From the NCBI GenBank assembly GCA_958295725.1, contig OY282368.1:2626001-2690000 (forward strand): a stretch of 64,000 nt of DNA, written 5' to 3'. The translations under genes were made by a program, and so were the position numbers. The notes under the pieces are model-generated. The model made no database searches. It was not told where the DNA came from and was given only the letters and a program-made list of their open reading frames with translations. This document shows, piece after piece, positions 1-8,359 of the stretch. The stretch comes from an uncultured Alphaproteobacteria bacterium. Its GTDB lineage: Bacteria; Pseudomonadota; Alphaproteobacteria; UBA2966. The number at the start of each line of letters is the position of its first letter. Position 1 is the stretch's first letter.

Positions 1-398
1 TCCGGGTGAGCAGCGAGGTCCACGAGGGACGGGTCCTGCTGACCGGCGCCGTCCCCACCCCGGAGGACCGGGTCGAGGCGATCCGGCTGGCCTGGCAGGC
101 CGACGGCGTTCTGGAGGTCCTCAACGAGATCCAGGTCGCCGACCACGGCGGCGTCATCGAGTACCTGAGGGACGTGAAGATCACCCTGCAGTTGAGATAC
201 CGGATGCTGCGCGATCGGGACATTTTCGACATCAACTTCTCGGTCGAGACGGTGAACGGGATCGTCTATCTCATGGGAATCTCCCGCACGGAGGCGGAGC
301 TCGAGAAGGTCACGACGCACGCGCGGAACATCGCCGGCGTGCGAAAGGTGGTCAGCCATGTGCGCCTGAGCGGCGACCCGCGCCGCGGGAAGAGCTGA
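1..398 (+). CDS. BON-domain protein (OsmY/YraP-like), 5' end outside window
   Basis: The reading frame is open to the left edge, so the true start lies outside the window; the first in-frame GTG is at position 6. The visible part holds the end of one BON domain (residues about 1-45, core GRVLLTGAV) and a complete second BON domain (about 52-122, with VNGIVYLMGI and a closing RKVVSHVRL). BON domains occur in periplasmic or outer-membrane stress proteins such as OsmY and YraP and are thought to bind phospholipid surfaces. Because the first domain lacks its beginning, the complete protein should have two BON domains and probably a signal peptide. It ends 27 bases before the SirB1-like gene, in the same direction, and continues towards gshB, a usual alphaproteobacterial order. 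Family assignment is firm; the molecular role is not known. Confidence 0.85.
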   Translation, partial: RVSSEVHEGRVLLTGAVPTPEDRVEAIRLAWQADGVLEVLNEIQVADHGGVIEYLRDVKITLQLRYRMLRDRDIFDINFSVETVNGIVYLMGISRTEAELEKVTTHARNIAGVRKVVSHVRLSGDPRRGKS

Positions 399-425
399 CG
401 CCCGGCGGCGCGGCGGACGGCGACA

Positions 426-1253
426 TTGGACCCGAACGAAGCCGAACGGATCCTGGCGGAGGCAGAGAGCGGCCCGGACCGGACCATCGACCTCGCGCTC
501 ACGGCCCTGGCGCTGGCCGCCCTCGACCGCCCGCGAGTCTCGCTGGACCGCTACCGCCGGCATCTGGACGATCTCGCCAACGACACGGCGCGCCGTGCCC
601 ACGAGGCGGACGACGCCGACACGCGCGTCGCGGTCCTGGCCGGGGTCCTGGGGCGCGAGTACGGGTACGAGGGCGACTCGGCGACCTACGACGACCCGCA
701 GAACGCGAACCTGATGCGCGTGATCGACCGGCGCCGGGGACTGCCGGTCGCGCTCGGCATCCTCTATATCCACGCCGGGCGGGCCCAGGGGTGGCCGGTG
801 GTCGGCATCAATTTCCCCGGCCACTTCCTTCTGCGCATGGAAGGAGTCGGCGGGCACGCGATCCTGGACCCGTTCGCCCCCGAGCGCAGACCGGGGGCGA
901 ACGACCTGCGGGAGCTGTTCAAGCGGCTCGCGGGAGAGGACGCGGAACTCGAGGCGCGTTTCTTCGATGCCGTCGGCGACCGCGATATCCTGTTGCGGCT
1001 TCAGAACAACATCAAATCGCGCGCGCTCGGGTCGGGAGACGTCGTCCGCGCCGCGAACGTCGCGAGGTCGATGGTCCGGGTCGCGCCGGAACACGCGAAC
1101 GCCTGGTACGAACTCGGACTACTCGAGGCGCGGACGGACAATCTCCGGTCGGCCGTCGCGGCGCTCGAGGCGTTCCTGGAGAAATCCACCCGCGACGCCG
1201 TCAGGCACCACGCGGCGACGTTGATTCAGGAGCTGCGCACCAGGCTGAATTGA
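426..1253 (+). CDS. SirB1-family transglutaminase-like/TPR protein
   Basis: The 275-residue protein matches the SirB1 (Transglut_core2) family. A helical N-terminal part is followed by the conserved core at about residues 95-150, which contains [12 protein letters not shown] and NFPGHFLLR. The C-terminal part (about 190-275) has TPR-like helices ([16 protein letters not shown]). Members of this family are widespread and often sit near gshB in alphaproteobacteria, but a catalytic activity has not been established for them; the cysteine of a true transglutaminase triad is not evident here. The start used is TTG, 27 bases after the BON gene and with only a weak ribosome binding site, so the N-terminus could differ by a few residues. 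Probably co-transcribed with the BON gene and gshB. Confidence 0.85.
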   Translation: MDPNEAERILAEAESGPDRTIDLALTALALAALDRPRVSLDRYRRHLDDLANDTARRAHEADDADTRVAVLAGVLGREYGYEGDSATYDDPQNANLMRVIDRRRGLPVALGILYIHAGRAQGWPVVGINFPGHFLLRMEGVGGHAILDPFAPERRPGANDLRELFKRLAGEDAELEARFFDAVGDRDILLRLQNNIKSRALGSGDVVRAANVARSMVRVAPEHANAWYELGLLEARTDNLRSAVAALEAFLEKSTRDAVRHHAATLIQELRTRLN

Positions 1254-1308
1254 GCGCGGCCGGCGGCCGGCCCGCGACCGGCTCTCGAAACTGGCGAGGA
1301 GATCCCGG

Positions 1309-2274
1309 ATGAGCCTGACCGTCGCAATCCAGATGGACCCCATGGAGTCCATCGACATCGACGCGGACAGCACCTTCGCGCTGGCGCTGGAGGCCCAGGC
1401 CCGCGGCCACGCGCTCCATCATTACCTGCCGCGGGACCTGAGCCTCCGGGAAGGCCGGGTCGTCGCCACCGCCGCGCCGCTCGCCGTCCGCCGCGAGGCC
1501 GGCGACCATTTCTCCCTGGGTTCCGCCGGGTCCGTCGATCTCGCGACCATGGACGTGGTGCTGATGCGCCAGGACCCGCCGTTCGACATGGCCTACATCG
1601 CGGCCACCCACCTCCTCGAGCACATCCATCCCGCGACCCTGGTGGTCAACGACCCGGCGCATGTGCGCAACGCCCCGGAGAAGCTGTTCGTCACGCACTT
1701 CGGCGAGCTCATGCCGCCCACCCTGATCACGACGGACGCCGGGGAGGTCCGTGACTTCCGCGAGAGGCACGGGGATATCGTCATCAAGCCGCTGTTCGGG
1801 AACGGAGGCTCCGGCGTCTTCCACGTCGCCCCCGGGGACGAGAACCTCAACGCGCTCCTCGAGATGTTCGCCGCGTTCCACCGCGAGCCCATCATGGCGC
1901 AGAAGTACCTGCCGGCGATCCGCGAAGGGGACAAGCGCATCATCCTCGTGGACGGGGAAGTCGTGGGTGGCGTGACCCGGGTTCCCAAGGAAGGCGAGGC
2001 CCGCGCCAACCTGCACGTCGGCGCCCGGCCGGAGAAGACCGCCATCACGGCGCGGGAGCGGGAGATATGCGACGCCATCGGGCCCAGCCTGCGGGAGAAC
2101 GGCCTCGTCTTCGTCGGCATCGACGTGATCGGCGGGTTCCTCACCGAGATCAACGTCACGTCGCCCACCGGCATCCAGGAGATCGACCGTTTCGACGGGG
2201 TCAACGTCTCGGGCCGGATCTGGGACGCGATCGAGGAGCGCCATCGCGCCGTCTCGAAGGCCGCGAAAACATGA
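1309..2274 (+). CDS. gshB: Glutathione synthase
   Basis: This enzyme joins gamma-glutamylcysteine and glycine using ATP in the second step of glutathione synthesis, in the cytoplasm. The 321 residues match the usual length. The N-terminal domain starts with the conserved [10 protein letters not shown] region. The ATP-grasp domain (about residues 120-310) includes the glycine-rich loop [12 protein letters not shown] and the metal-binding end [15 protein letters not shown]. The ATG at 1309 has GAGGAGAT just upstream. It lies 55 bases after the SirB1-like gene and is followed by 222 bases with no recognisable gene before comM. Assignment is firm. Confidence 0.97.
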   Translation: MSLTVAIQMDPMESIDIDADSTFALALEAQARGHALHHYLPRDLSLREGRVVATAAPLAVRREAGDHFSLGSAGSVDLATMDVVLMRQDPPFDMAYIAATHLLEHIHPATLVVNDPAHVRNAPEKLFVTHFGELMPPTLITTDAGEVRDFRERHGDIVIKPLFGNGGSGVFHVAPGDENLNALLEMFAAFHREPIMAQKYLPAIREGDKRIILVDGEVVGGVTRVPKEGEARANLHVGARPEKTAITAREREICDAIGPSLRENGLVFVGIDVIGGFLTEINVTSPTGIQEIDRFDGVNVSGRIWDAIEERHRAVSKAAKT

Positions 2275-2496
2275 GCGCCCGGGCCGACGGCCTCGTTCGG
2301 AAGCGGCGCCCGACCGTTCCGCGACCGGCCTCTCGTCGCATCCCGCCACTTCGGAGCCTCGATCTCTTCGCCGGGGCGCTCCTCCTGTTCCTTCCGTAGG
2401 TCCGGGGGCGGGTGGCGCCGGACGAAGCCGGAAACCGCCCCTGATCGTTCCATTGACGCCTTGGCGAAGGCGTACTCGGAACTCGGAGGAACCGGC

Positions 2497-4014
2497 ATGG
2501 TCGCGCGGGTGGGCACGGTGGCGTTCCAGGGCGTCGAGGTGCTCGACGTCGACGTGCAGGTGCAGGTCGCGCGGGGGATGCCGGCCTTTCGCATCGTCGG
2601 CCTGCCCGACAAGGCCGTCGCCGAAAGCCGGGAACGGGTGCGGGCGGCCCTGTCGGCCATGGGCCTGGCGCTCCCGGCCAGGCGCATCACCGTCAATCTA
2701 TCGCCGGCGGATCTGTTGAAGGAGGGCAGCCATTTCGATCTGCCCATCGCCCTCGGCCTGCTCACGGCCATGGACGTGGTGCCCGCCGACGCCCTCGACT
2801 CCTACGCGGCCCTCGGCGAGCTGGCGCTCGACGGCGCGGTCGCTCCCGTGGCCGGCGCCCTGCCGGCGGCCATCCATGCCGCAGCGGGCGGCCGCGGCCT
2901 GGTCTGTCCGGCGCCCTGCGGCGGAGAGGCGGCGTGGGCGGGCGATACCGAGATCGTGGCCGCGCCGTCGCTGCTCGCGTTCGTCAATCACGTCAAGGGG
3001 ACGCAGATCCTGTCCCGGCCCGAACCGGTGGCGGCGAACGACGCCGCGACGATCCCCGACCTTCGGGACATCAAGGGCCAGGAGAGCGCGAAGCGCGTCC
3101 TCGAGGTGGCGGCGGCGGGCGGCCACAACCTGTTGATGTGCGGGCCGCCGGGCGCCGGCAAGTCGATGCTGGCGGCGCGGTTGCCGGGCCTGTTGCCGGC
3201 GATGGACGCCCACGAGATGCTCGAGGTCAGCATCGTCCAGTCGGTCGCCGGGCTGCTCGCGGGCCGCGGCCTCACCAACCGTAGACCGTTCCGCGACCCG
3301 CACCATTCCGCATCGCCGGCCGCCATGGTGGGGGGCGGGATCCGGGCCCAGCCCGGGGAGATCTCGCTCGCCCACAACGGCGTGCTCTTCCTGGACGAAC
3401 TGCCGGAGTTTCCGCGGCCCGTCCTCGAATCGCTGCGTCAGCCGCTGGAGGTCGGGCGGGTCACCGTGGCGCGCGCGAACGGGCACGTCACCTATCCGGC
3501 GCGGTTCCAGCTCGTCGCCGCCATGAACCCCTGCAAGTGCGGCCACTTCGGCGACCCGGCGCAGGGTTGCTCGCGGGCCCCGGGCTGCGCCCGCGATTAC
3601 CAGGCGAGGTTGTCGGGCCCGTTCCTGGACCGCATCGACTTGCGGATCGAGGTGCCGGCCGTCGAGGCCGCCGACCTCGCGCTCCCGCCTCCCGCGGAGG
3701 GAACGGAGGAGGTCGCCGCCCGGGTGGCCGCGGTCCGCGAGATCCAGCGGGGCCGCTTTCGGGACGCCTCGGCGGGCGCGGTGCGGAACAACGCGACGAT
3801 GGACGGCGAACTGCTGGAACGTCTCGCCGCGCCCGATGCCGCCGGCGCGCGACTGTTGACCGAGGCGACGGCGCGCCTGCGCCTCACGGCCCGGGGCTAT
3901 CACCGGGTACTGCGCGTCGCCCGCACCCTCGCCGATCTCGACGGCGCCGGCGGGGTCGGCCGGCTCCATGTCGCCGAGGCGCTGAGCTACCGGCAGATGG
4001 CGGGGGTTTCCTGA
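2497..4014 (+). CDS. comM: YifB/ComM family Mg-chelatase-like AAA ATPase
   Basis: ComM is a cytoplasmic AAA+ helicase that drives branch migration when transformed DNA is integrated; in species not known to be competent its role is unclear. The 505-residue protein has the N-terminal ChlI/lonC-like domain (about 1-170, with VGLPDKAVAESRERV), a Walker A GPPGAGKS at 216-223, a Walker B region (VLFLDELPEF), and a C-terminal Mg-chelatase domain with a cysteine cluster (CKCGHFGDP and further Cys residues) that resembles a zinc-binding insert. The frame can begin at a TTG 36 bases upstream, but ATG 2497 is preferred because GGAGGA lies just before it and the protein then begins MVARVGTVAFQG like its relatives. 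Family assignment is firm. Confidence 0.95.
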   Translation: MVARVGTVAFQGVEVLDVDVQVQVARGMPAFRIVGLPDKAVAESRERVRAALSAMGLALPARRITVNLSPADLLKEGSHFDLPIALGLLTAMDVVPADALDSYAALGELALDGAVAPVAGALPAAIHAAAGGRGLVCPAPCGGEAAWAGDTEIVAAPSLLAFVNHVKGTQILSRPEPVAANDAATIPDLRDIKGQESAKRVLEVAAAGGHNLLMCGPPGAGKSMLAARLPGLLPAMDAHEMLEVSIVQSVAGLLAGRGLTNRRPFRDPHHSASPAAMVGGGIRAQPGEISLAHNGVLFLDELPEFPRPVLESLRQPLEVGRVTVARANGHVTYPARFQLVAAMNPCKCGHFGDPAQGCSRAPGCARDYQARLSGPFLDRIDLRIEVPAVEAADLALPPPAEGTEEVAARVAAVREIQRGRFRDASAGAVRNNATMDGELLERLAAPDAAGARLLTEATARLRLTARGYHRVLRVARTLADLDGAGGVGRLHVAEALSYRQMAGVS

Positions 4015-4213
4015 TATTGTGGGAATCGGGCGCTTGACGGAAAATCGCGGCCCGTTCCGGCCCGTTCCGCAACCCGACCGGAGGAAACGTGAGCGAGCAG
4101 AGCCGACAGGCGAGAGGATGCGAAAGCGACGTCCCCGCGCCGCCGTTCCGCCCCCAACCGGGAATCGCCGCGCGGCGGGATCGTGCGCGGAACGACGATC
4201 CCGACGGACCGCC

Positions 4214-5137
4214 GTGAATACGCGGATGGCGACGCTCGACGAACCCAGGGCGGAACGCGATTCGTTCTCGCCGGTCTTTTCATTCGGTTCGGCCGAACTG
4301 TACGAGACCGACTGTTTCGCGTGGCTTGAAACGCGACCCGAGAACAGCATTCACGGCGTGGTCACCGACCCCCCGTACGGACTGGTCGAATACAGCCCGA
4401 AGGAACAGGAAAAGCTCCGCAACGGTCGAGGGGGAGTCTGGAGGCTTCCGCCCTCGTTCGACGGGCATCGAAGGTCGCCCCTGCCCAGGTTCACGACGCT
4501 GACGCGAAGCGACCTAGACGACATGCGGGAGTTCTTCACATGCTGGGGAAGGCTCGTTCGCAAGGTCCTCGTTCCGGGCGCTCACGTCTTCGTCGCGTCG
4601 AACCCGCTCGTGTGTCATCGCGTGGCGGACGCCTTGTCCGACGCCGGCCTCGAGGCCAGGGGCACGATCGTGCGTCTCGTCATGACGATGCGCGGCGGCG
4701 ACAGACCCAAGAACGCGCACGACGAGTTTCCCGACGTGACGGTCATGCCGCGTTCCATGTGGGAGCCGTGGCTCCTGTTTCGGAAACCGCTGGAAGGCAG
4801 GGTTCAGGATAATCTGCGACGTTGGAAGACCGGCGGGTTGAGGCGCGTATCCGGTCGGCGGCCGTTCGGGGACGTTATCGAATCGCATCCGTCGAGGCCC
4901 GCGGAGCGGAGCATCGCCCCGCACCCGTCCCTGAAACCGCAATCGTATCTGCGGCGGATCGTTCGCGCGGCGCTGCCGCTCGGGGAGGGTGTCGTACTCG
5001 ATCCGTTCGCGGGGTCGGGCTCCACGCTCGCCGCGGCCTCCGCCATCGGATATCGGGCGATCGGACTCGAGATCGATCCGGAATACGTGCGGATCGCCAA
5101 GGAAGCCTTGCCGAAGCTGGCGGAACTTTCCGTCTGA
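4214..5137 (+). CDS. Site-specific DNA methyltransferase (beta-class, N4/N6 amino)
   Basis: The protein (about 307 residues) carries the catalytic motif IV TDPPYG near residues 51-56, and near the C-terminus HPSLKPQ followed by the S-adenosylmethionine loop DPFAGSGST at about 263-271. Motif IV preceding motif I is the beta-class order, typical of N6-adenine or N4-cytosine methyltransferases. The central part (about 90-230), with the target-recognition region, gives no clear specificity. The frame is open back to 4019, but that stretch is Arg-rich and reads as non-coding; GTG 4214 or ATG 4226 is the likely start. The gene has lower GC than comM and ampG on either side and converges with a PD-(D/E)XK nuclease gene 92 bases away, so it is most likely the modification half of a restriction-modification system. 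That pairing is inferred. Confidence 0.88.
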   Translation: MNTRMATLDEPRAERDSFSPVFSFGSAELYETDCFAWLETRPENSIHGVVTDPPYGLVEYSPKEQEKLRNGRGGVWRLPPSFDGHRRSPLPRFTTLTRSDLDDMREFFTCWGRLVRKVLVPGAHVFVASNPLVCHRVADALSDAGLEARGTIVRLVMTMRGGDRPKNAHDEFPDVTVMPRSMWEPWLLFRKPLEGRVQDNLRRWKTGGLRRVSGRRPFGDVIESHPSRPAERSIAPHPSLKPQSYLRRIVRAALPLGEGVVLDPFAGSGSTLAAASAIGYRAIGLEIDPEYVRIAKEALPKLAELSV

Positions 5138-5229
5138 CGGACTGCCGGAAAGGTCGATCGGGAGCGCGGGTGCGAAAGGGCCGGATTGCGGCGGGGCCTG
5201 TCGCGAAACAAGGTTGCGCGGTCGGACGC

Positions 5230-5856
5230 TCAGGACCGTTTCTCGGCGGTCTGCCGGAGCATATAGAGCCAGCTGCGACGTAGCTTGCGGATGCCGTGGC
5301 GGTCGAGCGTGGCGGTTCGCGTGCCCAGCTCGCTCCGGAGATTCCTGCGGAAGTCCTCGACCGTCACATGACCGAGGTAAACTTCGGTAAATCTCATCGG
5401 CGCTCTATCGATGGCTGGCTCCGTCGAAGTGTCGACCTCGTAAACGAACACGCACATCCATTGCTCCCGCGCACCATGCGTGTCCACGGCTCCGCCCCGT
5501 TTGCGCGTGCTCTTGATCTCGACGCCGTGCGTGCCGGCCTTGACGGAGTTGTCCGGGTATACTCCGTTCACGATCAGGTCGGGATGGCCGTTGTGGAATC
5601 GGTTCTCGACCAGCGTGCGCGAGTGCTTGGCTATGCTTGAGGTAAGCATGTCGGAAATCAGCCCGGACATCGCCGCCGGCCGCAGCATGTCATCAAGGCG
5701 GTGAAGCCCCTTTACCTGCAAGCTTGTGTTCACATCGTGGAAGAAGTCGTACACATCCTGCATGGCGATCTCGAAGTCCTTGAGCCGCAACTCGTAGGGC
5801 AGTTCCAGTGCCGGGTTGAATCTGGACCGATCGGGCCCCTCTCTCGTTATCGGCAT
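5230..5856 (-). CDS. Putative PD-(D/E)XK restriction endonuclease
   Basis: I do not recognise a named family for this 208-residue protein, but it shows a PD-(D/E)XK-type active site: a Pro-Asp pair (HPDLIVNG, Asp about 93) followed about 20 residues later by GVEIKSTRK, giving E113-x-K115. The N-terminal half is predicted helical and may carry dimerisation or DNA recognition. It runs tail-to-tail with the DNA methyltransferase, and both are poorer in GC than the surrounding chromosome, so it is inferred to be the cognate restriction enzyme. ATG 5856 is chosen over an ATG 24 bases upstream because GGAGGG sits about 8 bases before it. The C-terminus (RRSWLYMLRQTAEKRS) is basic. Specificity cannot be read from sequence. 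Confidence 0.7.
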   Translation of the reverse strand: MPITREGPDRSRFNPALELPYELRLKDFEIAMQDVYDFFHDVNTSLQVKGLHRLDDMLRPAAMSGLISDMLTSSIAKHSRTLVENRFHNGHPDLIVNGVYPDNSVKAGTHGVEIKSTRKRGGAVDTHGAREQWMCVFVYEVDTSTEPAIDRAPMRFTEVYLGHVTVEDFRRNLRSELGTRTATLDRHGIRKLRRSWLYMLRQTAEKRS

Positions 5857-5940
5857 GAAACGTTCCCTCCAGATGAACAATCGGCACCCAACGCACGTCC
5901 AACCTAAACCAAACCGACACGAACTCAGACATCATGGATT

Positions 5941-5976
5941 GACCTGCCCTGGCCTCAAGATCGAGGAGGGCAGGTC
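5941..5976 (+). repeat. Perfect 10-bp inverted repeat before the IS110-like start
   Basis: The arms gacctgccct (5941-5950) and agggcaggtc (5967-5976) are exact complements around a 16-base loop that itself holds cctc and gagg. The right arm abuts the ATG of the IS110/HNH chimera. In IS110-group elements the non-coding region just upstream of the recombinase gene can encode a structured guide (bridge) RNA, so this may be a remnant of such a left end; that is inference only. Confidence 0.5.
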
Positions 5977-6237
5977 ATGGATGAGTATGGTGCGTATGTG
6001 GGACTGGACGTTCACAAGCACACCCTCTACGGCGCGCAGGAAGGCCTGTGCGCGGGCTGCCACGTCCTGTTTCGCTTCCGCAACATGACGGTGGATCACA
6101 TCGTTCCACGGTCCAGAGGCGGAAGCGACCACATAGAGAATCTGTAACTGCTGTGCGCGGCCTGCAATTCCATGAAGGGCGCGCGTTCGCGGGAAGAGTT
6201 CGTGGCGTTTTTGAAGGAGGGAGGACTACGAAACTGA
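5977..6237 (+). pseudogene. Chimeric remnant: IS110 transposase N-terminus joined to HNH nuclease domain
   Basis: Read from ATG 5977, the first 14 codons (MDEYGAYVGLDVHK) are the characteristic beginning of an IS110-family DEDD transposase. They are followed directly by an HNH endonuclease module: CAGC, then TVDHIVPRSRGGSDHIENL, then LLCAACNSMKG, giving two Cys pairs and the His-Asn core. An in-frame TAA at 6145-6147 falls where relatives have a glutamine, between the HNH asparagine and the second Cys pair, after which the frame stays open to 6237. This HNH type is known as a C-terminal domain of DNA methyltransferases, which fits the neighbouring restriction-modification pair. The TAA makes it a probable pseudogene. 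It ends just before ampG. Confidence 0.75.
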
Positions 6238-6242
6238 AACAG

Positions 6243-7595
6243 ATGAAGTCGTGGCTCGCCGCCGCCGCCGTCTATCGGCACCCCCGGGTCGTCGCGATCC
6301 TGTTCCTCGGGTTCTCGAGCGGGCTGCCGCTGGCGCTCACGGGCCAGACGCTGTCGCTGTGGCTCAAGGACGAAGGGCTCTCGCTCACGGCCATCGGGCT
6401 GTTCGCGGCGGTCGGCACGCCCTACGCGCTCAAGTTCCTCTGGGCGCCGGTAATGGACAAGGCGCGCCTGCCGGTACTCACGGCGATGCTCGGCCGCCGC
6501 CGCTCGTGGCTGATCGCCGCCCAGGCGGCCCTGATCGCGGCGACGCTCGCGCTCGGCTTCAGCGGCCCCGCGGCGAACGTGGGCCTCACCGCCGTCCTGG
6601 CGCTGGCGGTGGCGTTCGCGTCGGCGAGCCAGGACATCGTCATCGACGCCTACAGGGTCGAGATTCTCGAGGAACGCCAGCTGGCCGCCGGCGCCGCCGC
6701 CATCGTGTTCGGCTACCGCGTCGGGATGCTGGTGTCCGGGGCGGGCGCCCTCTACCTAGCGAGCGCCGTCGCGTGGCCCATCGTCTACGCGGCGATGGCC
6801 GCTCTGGTTCTCGTGGGAGTCGCCACGGCGCTACTCAATCCCGAGCCGGCCGCGCGGGCGACGCCCGACTCCCTCGCCCGGGAGGCGGAAGCCGAGGCCT
6901 GGCTCGCCGGGCGGCCCGGTCTGTCGGGGCGGCCGGGCGCCGCCCTCGGCTGGCTCTACGTCGCGGTCGTCTGCCCGTTCGCCGAGTTCATGGCCCGCCC
7001 GGCGTGGGTCGCCGTCCTGCTGTTCGTAGTGTTCTACAAGTTCGGCGATTCGCTGGCCGGCGTCATGACCTTTCCCTTTCTCGACGACATCGGATTCACC
7101 AAGATCGACATCGCCAACGTGGCGAAGGTGTTCGGCTTCGCGGCGACGCTCGCGGGTCTCGCCCTCGGCGGGGCCCTGATGGCGGGCATGGGCCTCTACA
7201 GGAGCCTGTGGATCTGCGGCGTTCTGCAACTGGCGTCGAACCTGATGTTCGCGGTCCAGGCCGCGGCGGGCGCCGACCTGGCATTGCTGGCGGTCACCAT
7301 CGGCCTCGAGAACCTGGCCGGCGGCATGGGGACGGCGGTGTTCGTCGCCTACCTCTCGTCGCTCTGCAACGTCGCCTACACCGCGACGCAGTACGCGCTG
7401 CTGTCTTCGTTCATGGTGACCGCCCGCACGTGGCTGTCCTCGTCGGGGGGCGCGCTGGCCGAGTGGCTCGACTGGGTCGGTTTCTTCGTCCTCACGACCG
7501 GAGCGGCCGTCCCCGGCCTCATCCTGTTGTGGTGGCTCGGCCGGGCCGGAATGCGCACGCGGCCCGGAGACGGGAACCGTTCAGGACCGGCCTGA
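6243..7595 (+). CDS. ampG: AmpG-like MFS transporter
   Basis: This is a 12-helix major facilitator superfamily permease of the AmpG / acetyl-CoA transporter branch, which in Gram-negative bacteria imports anhydromuropeptides (GlcNAc-anhydroMurNAc peptides) across the inner membrane for cell-wall recycling. The N-terminus carries the branch signature (GFSSGLPLAL, LSLWLKDEGLSLTAIGLF, YALKFLWAPVMD), and hydrophobic segments run the length of the 450-residue protein. The frame extends upstream to 6048 through the HNH remnant, but ATG 6243 fits the family N-terminus; a strong AAGGAGGGAGGA lies 18 bases upstream, so a nearer non-ATG start is possible. Its end overlaps the convergent methyltransferase by 15 bases. 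Substrate is assigned by family only. Confidence 0.85.
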   Translation: MKSWLAAAAVYRHPRVVAILFLGFSSGLPLALTGQTLSLWLKDEGLSLTAIGLFAAVGTPYALKFLWAPVMDKARLPVLTAMLGRRRSWLIAAQAALIAATLALGFSGPAANVGLTAVLALAVAFASASQDIVIDAYRVEILEERQLAAGAAAIVFGYRVGMLVSGAGALYLASAVAWPIVYAAMAALVLVGVATALLNPEPAARATPDSLAREAEAEAWLAGRPGLSGRPGAALGWLYVAVVCPFAEFMARPAWVAVLLFVVFYKFGDSLAGVMTFPFLDDIGFTKIDIANVAKVFGFAATLAGLALGGALMAGMGLYRSLWICGVLQLASNLMFAVQAAAGADLALLAVTIGLENLAGGMGTAVFVAYLSSLCNVAYTATQYALLSSFMVTARTWLSSSGGALAEWLDWVGFFVLTTGAAVPGLILLWWLGRAGMRTRPGDGNRSGPA

Positions 7596-8354
7596 ACCGC
7601 CCTCGATACGCCGCGCGAAGACCTTGATGCCGGGCTTGAAGGCGAGCCCCTTGCGGACGATGGAGAACCCGTGGCGGGACAGAAACCGCGCCAGGGCCGC
7701 CGGGGTGAAGTAGATGCAGTGCGCGGGCGGCGAGAAGCCGTCCCAGTCGAGCACGTTCTTCGGGACCCGCCAGTGGGCGATGTCCGGGGTGGTCAGGTAG
7801 AGAAGCCCGCCCACCTTGACGGCCCGCGCGATGGCGGCCATGAAACCGTCGGCGTCGGGGACGTGCTCCAGCACCTCCGAGCAATAGACGGCGTCGAAAG
7901 GGCGGGCGCCCTCGGGCGTTTCCAGGAACTGGTCGATGAACCCCTGGAACATGTTGATCTCGGGGTAGTGCTCGCGGGCGTACGCCACGGAGACGGGATC
8001 GGGCTCCACCCCCCACGCCTCGAACCCCGCGTCGCTGGCCGCTTTCGCCATGAAGCCGCCGTTGGCTCCGACGTCGAGAAAGCGCCCGGACCTGACGTAG
8101 CGCCCGAGTTGCCGCACCCGTCCGCGGGACCGCCGCAGCTTGCTTTCCGTCTTGGCGAAATATCCCGCGGTCGCCCCGTCGTAGGCGTTGGAGTAGAGCG
8201 CCTCGACGGTCGCCGGGTCGGGCATGGGATCCATGAAAACCACGCCGCAACCGCGACACCGGAACAGGCTCATGCCATCGGTCTCGACGAAGGGCTCGCG
8301 GTCGACACTGCCGCAGACCTGACAGGGGGCCGGGTGAGGAGCCGACGCGGACAT
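7581..8354 (-). CDS. Class I SAM-dependent methyltransferase with zinc ribbon
   Basis: The 257-residue protein begins with a zinc-ribbon-like element (Cys 11, 14, 33 and 36: CQVC and CRGC) and continues with a Rossmann methyltransferase fold containing the SAM-binding motif FLDVGANGGFMAK at about 92-104, the acidic loop WGVEPDP and the later motif EVLEHVPDADGFM. This zinc-ribbon plus Methyltransf_23-like layout is common in small-molecule and sugar methyltransferases; the substrate is unknown. It lies 5 bases downstream of the HtrA-like gene and is probably co-transcribed with it. Confidence 0.85.
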   Translation of the reverse strand: MSASAPHPAPCQVCGSVDREPFVETDGMSLFRCRGCGVVFMDPMPDPATVEALYSNAYDGATAGYFAKTESKLRRSRGRVRQLGRYVRSGRFLDVGANGGFMAKAASDAGFEAWGVEPDPVSVAYAREHYPEINMFQGFIDQFLETPEGARPFDAVYCSEVLEHVPDADGFMAAIARAVKVGGLLYLTTPDIAHWRVPKNVLDWDGFSPPAHCIYFTPAALARFLSRHGFSIVRKGLAFKPGIKVFARRIEGGSGRS

Positions 8355-8359
8355 CGGTT

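Noticed and set aside
4019..4213. N-terminal extension of the DNA methyltransferase
   Set aside because: The frame is open, but the 65 residues are Arg/Pro-rich with no similarity to methyltransferases, and a normal N-terminus follows from 4214 or 4226.
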